Shown one piece after another: positions 61,515 through 64,000 of a DNA stretch of 64,000 nucleotides; position 1 is the stretch's first letter; each line of letters begins with the position of its first letter. This DNA comes from Spirochaetaceae bacterium (GTDB lineage: Bacteria > Spirochaetota > Spirochaetia > Treponematales > Breznakiellaceae): positions 1 through 64,000 of the forward strand of contig JAITER010000076.1 of NCBI GenBank assembly GCA_031281945.1, in the 5' to 3' direction. Below the pieces are notes generated by a model. That model was given only the letters and a program-made list of their open reading frames with translations, did no database searches and was not told the origin of the DNA. A program made the position numbers and the translations under genes.

Positions 61515-62618
61515 TCAACCATTTTTTAGCGAAAGTTCTTTAATCCGCCGGAATATTTCTTCTTCGCCGGGAACAAGGCCGCCGCTGCATCCAAAAAAAT
61601 GAACCGGAGTATTGCGCCCGTAATCATAAAGTGAAAGTTTGACGTCCTCAATCATCTGCCCCTGGCTCATTTCCACAACCAAAACAGGTTTGCCGTCAAT
61701 AAAATTTGACAGCGCGCGGGAAGGAAAAGGCCAAAGCGTGATAGGCCTAAAGATAGAGACGCGAATCCCGCTTTTTTGGGCCAAAAGACGCGCTCCAAGA
61801 GCGGACCTAAAAGAAGAGCCGTAAGCCGCTATTACAATATCAGCTTCGCCTCCTTCCGCCGGAATCGCTTCAAAACGGGTCTCTTCATCCGCTATTTTCC
61901 CGTACCGCGCAAAACGTTTTTTTGTAATATCGTTAAGTTCAACAGCGTCAAGATGAAGCGAAGTGATGTGCCTGGGGGCGCGATTTTCCCCGCCGCCTAC
62001 GGCCCATTCTTTTTTCGCGGCGGCCAAAACCGGCGAAAACGGCTTTTCCGGCGGCAAAACCACGCCTTCCATCATTTGCCCTATAAGGCCGTCCGCCAAA
62101 AGCAATGCGGGAACCCGCCACTTGGCCGTGAGCTCAAAAGCCAGAAATGTAAGATCGGCGCATTCCTGCACGCTTTTGGGGGCCAGAACTACGCAACGGT
62201 AATCGCCATGCCCCCCGCCCCGCGTGCTTTGGAAATAATCGCTTTGCGCCGGAGCTATGGAACCCAGGCCCGGCCCGCCCCGGCATACATTTACAAGGAC
62301 GAAAGGCACGTCGGCCCCCGCCGCGTAGCTTACGCCCTCCTGTTTAAGGCTCACCCCCGGGCTTGAGGAACTCGTCATGGCACGGGAGCCGGCGGACGCG
62401 GCGCCGTACACCATGTTCACCGCGGCCACCTCGCTTTCCGCCTGAATAAAAACCCTGCCCGCGCTCAACATACGGCGGGCCATATAAGCGGTTATCTCGT
62501 TTTGCGGGGTTATTGGGTAACCGGCGTAAAAACCGCAACCGGCCCTAAAGGCGGCCTCGGCTATGGCCTCGTTGCCCTTCATTAAAACCTTCGCCCCTTC
62601 TTCTGTATTTTCCGGCAT
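61515..62618 (-). CDS. vorB: 2-oxoisovalerate:ferredoxin oxidoreductase, alpha subunit (VorB-like)
   Basis: A 367-residue alpha subunit. VLMKGNEAIAEAAFRAGC, FYAGYPITPQNEITAYMARR, QAESEVAAVNMVYGAASAG, MTSSSSPGVSLKQEG and RGGGHGDYRCVVLAP closely follow the VorB pattern, which supports branched-chain 2-oxoacids (3-methyl-2-oxobutanoate) as substrate, though 2-oxoglutarate enzymes are related. The ATG at 62618 is chosen: it follows the ferredoxin stop by one base and has GGAGG 12-13 nt upstream. An in-frame TTG eight codons earlier is less likely. Confidence 0.88.
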   Translation of the reverse strand: MPENTEEGAKVLMKGNEAIAEAAFRAGCGFYAGYPITPQNEITAYMARRMLSAGRVFIQAESEVAAVNMVYGAASAGSRAMTSSSSPGVSLKQEGVSYAAGADVPFVLVNVCRGGPGLGSIAPAQSDYFQSTRGGGHGDYRCVVLAPKSVQECADLTFLAFELTAKWRVPALLLADGLIGQMMEGVVLPPEKPFSPVLAAAKKEWAVGGGENRAPRHITSLHLDAVELNDITKKRFARYGKIADEETRFEAIPAEGGEADIVIAAYGSSFRSALGARLLAQKSGIRVSIFRPITLWPFPSRALSNFIDGKPVLVVEMSQGQMIEDVKLSLYDYGRNTPVHFFGCSGGLVPGEEEIFRRIKELSLKNG

Positions 62619-62619
62619 T

Positions 62620-62844
62620 TTAAGAAGCGCCCTCCGTTTCAAAAACAGTTATACATATATCTGGACACATTACATAACAGGAGCCGCAGGCGACGCAGCC
62701 GCCGCCCGCGGCGCGCGCCGCGAAAACGCCTTGTTTGTTTGGAATTTCAGCCGGTTCTATTACTTTCGCGGGGCAAACAGATATGCAAAGATAGCAACCC
62801 TTGCATTTTTCGCCGTCAATTTCTATTCTGCCTTTCTTTGCCAT
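62620..62844 (-). CDS. Ferredoxin-type subunit of the 2-oxoacid oxidoreductase
   Basis: A 74-residue protein with two [4Fe-4S] motifs: CKGCYLCISVCP (residues about 14-25) and CVACGSCYVMCP (about 50-61). It heads the operon and passes electrons from the TPP enzyme to soluble ferredoxin. The ATG at 62844 (MAKKGRIEIDGEKCKG) is the family start; an earlier in-frame ATG adds 14 unlike residues. No clear ribosome binding site precedes it. Confidence 0.9.
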   Translation of the reverse strand: MAKKGRIEIDGEKCKGCYLCISVCPAKVIEPAEIPNKQGVFAARAAGGGCVACGSCYVMCPDICITVFETEGAS

Positions 62845-63053
62845 TCTATTATGTAAGACACCCGCCGCCGGATATAAGTTGCACATTTTTTATTTAAACT
62901 GAAAAACCCGCCTGAAAAACGGGAGGCGGCGCGGAGCTCAGGCGCGAACCCGCTCCGGGGGTGAAAACGCGCCGTCTATGATGAATAATTTGTTTGAAAG
63001 CTGGAAGTTTTCGCGGCCTCTAACTACGCCGGCCTAAAGATTTTAAGCGCAAT

Positions 63054-64000
63054 TTACGGGATTATCAAATTGCGGCCCACGCTTAAAACCGCGTCCATCT
63101 CTATGCCGTTGGCTTCGGCCAGGCTTTTTACTGAAACGCCGTACCTGCGGGCTATGCCGTATAAAGTATCGCCGGAACGCACCGTGCATACGGAACCCTG
63201 GTTTTCACCGCCAGGGCGCGGCGCCTCCCGCAACTCTTCCGGCGCGAAAGAAGGCGCGGGCGGAACGTCCTTTAACGCGGGTATTAAAAGCCGGCTTCCG
63301 GGAATAAGCCTTCTGGCGTTAACGGAAGGGTTTTGGTTTTCTATAGCCGGCACGCTTACGCCGTAATACAACGCCAAAGCGGAAAGCGTATCGCCGTGTT
63401 TTATAATGTGTATGTAATGCTTAACTAAAGGCAAATCTTCGCGTTCTAGAACGGACGCCGCCGCCTGCGCGTCTTTTTTTCGCACTTTAAGCTTATAATC
63501 ATCCGCCAAAGAAGACGGCGGCGGGCTTACGTTTAAAAGCAACTCCGTGTTGGCGCTACGCAATTCGTCTTTATCCAAACCGGCTAAATCGGCTAAAACC
63601 CGTAAATCAACCTGTTTTTTTAACGGAATAAGCGTCCATTCGTACACCTCGTTTGAATAACCAGGCTCCAATCCGGCGCGGCGCGGACAAGACGTTATAT
63701 AATAAACCGCCATTAATTTTGGAATGTACGCGGACGTTTCCTTTTTTAATTTATTTCTATTGTTAAGCTCCCAGTAATCTTTAATTCCAGTCTGCTTTAT
63801 TACACGCGACATTTCTCCGGCGCCGCAGTTGTAAGCCGCGACTGCGAGGAGCCAATCGCCGAACGTCTTATAATTTTCCTGCAATTTGGAAAGAGCGGCG
63901 AGAGTCGATTTATAAAAGTCGCGCCTTTCATCAACCCATTCGTTTATTTGCATATACGGCTTAATGCTGTTTTTCATGAATTGCCACATGCCGCCCGCGC
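63054..64000 (-). CDS. LysM-containing lytic transglycosylase, MltD-like (5' end missing)
   Basis: At least 314 residues, running off the window on the 5' side, so the catalytic Glu and any signal peptide are not seen. The visible part has the end of the SLT domain (GGMWQFM, NEWVDERRDFYKSTLAALSKL, DWLLAVAAYNCGAGEMSRVIKQ), a linker, and two LysM domains (HIIKHGDTLSALALYYGVS near 200 and TVRSGDTLYGIARRYGVS near 270) that bind peptidoglycan. The layout matches MltD, which cleaves peptidoglycan strands in the periplasm. No terminator was seen in the 209 bp between it and the vor operon. Confidence 0.9.
   Translation of the reverse strand, partial: AGGMWQFMKNSIKPYMQINEWVDERRDFYKSTLAALSKLQENYKTFGDWLLAVAAYNCGAGEMSRVIKQTGIKDYWELNNRNKLKKETSAYIPKLMAVYYITSCPRRAGLEPGYSNEVYEWTLIPLKKQVDLRVLADLAGLDKDELRSANTELLLNVSPPPSSLADDYKLKVRKKDAQAAASVLEREDLPLVKHYIHIIKHGDTLSALALYYGVSVPAIENQNPSVNARRLIPGSRLLIPALKDVPPAPSFAPEELREAPRPGGENQGSVCTVRSGDTLYGIARRYGVSVKSLAEANGIEMDAVLSVGRNLIIP

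Noticed and set aside
62620-62844. Two-cluster ferredoxin as the missing RnfB
   Set aside because: It lies in the oxidoreductase operon 36 kb away, is only 74 residues and lacks the RnfB membrane anchor.

Overview
This window looks like chromosomal DNA of an anaerobic spirochaete of the Treponema lineage. The evidence is a FlbB-like flagellar collar protein, a very large membrane-anchored coiled-coil protein of spirochaete type, a BspA-type leucine-rich-repeat lipoprotein, many lipoprotein signals, ferredoxin-dependent energy metabolism (a 2-oxoisovalerate:ferredoxin oxidoreductase and a reduced Rnf-like complex) and a PerR-type regulator. Gene density is high and base composition fairly even. 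No transposase, phage gene, CRISPR array or rRNA was seen. One tRNA gene (Val, anticodon TAC) is present.

Layout. 0-7 kb: low-complexity edge, a polyprenyl-phosphate sugar-1-phosphate transferase, ilvD and a giant GH13 protein. 7-15 kb: coiled-coil protein with a HAD phosphatase, PerR, an IscS/NifU iron-sulfur pair, a hotdog thioesterase and a ModE-like DNA-binding protein. 15-22 kb: envelope genes, namely a Deg-like lipoprotein protease, a BspA-like lipoprotein, a GerMN protein and a BatC/BatD-like pair, plus rbfA. 22-27 kb: an rnfCDGEA-like operon without rnfB. 27-35 kb: a DUF4105/Lnb-like membrane protein and a secreted partner, a glucosaminidase lipoprotein, Nudix, a pseudouridine synthase, a purine permease, an ECF S component and a GH3 hexosaminidase. 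35-42 kb: lon, an HrpA-like helicase and a degenerate HD-GYP protein. 41-50 kb: purF, purC with tRNA-Val, flbB, rnz, a chemoreceptor and purM. 49-56 kb: ligA and a coupled secreted protein, a MATE pump, an FmdE-like protein, scpA and scpB. 56-60 kb: the conserved rpmH-rnpA-yidD-yidC-jag order (rpmH was read directly at 59387-59542). 60-64 kb: vor operon (ferredoxin, alpha, beta, gamma) and a truncated LysM lytic transglycosylase.

How the genes work together. IlvD makes 2-oxoisovalerate and the VOR enzyme oxidises it with ferredoxin as acceptor; reduced ferredoxin could feed the Rnf-like pump. IscS and NifU would supply the clusters these enzymes need. PurC, PurF and PurM belong to one pathway but lie at two loci. 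Many other genes serve the cell envelope or motility.

The most notable signals are: (i) start codons lying only 6-8 nt after good -10 boxes with no Shine-Dalgarno, which suggests leaderless mRNAs for about ten genes; (ii) an Rnf-like operon lacking RnfB and the recognisable flavin-attachment motifs; (iii) two multi-hairpin intergenic elements near 32.9 kb and 59.9 kb; (iv) a 14-base G/C tract in the purM-ligA divergent promoter region. All statements come from reading the sequence and from memory of protein families; no search was run.
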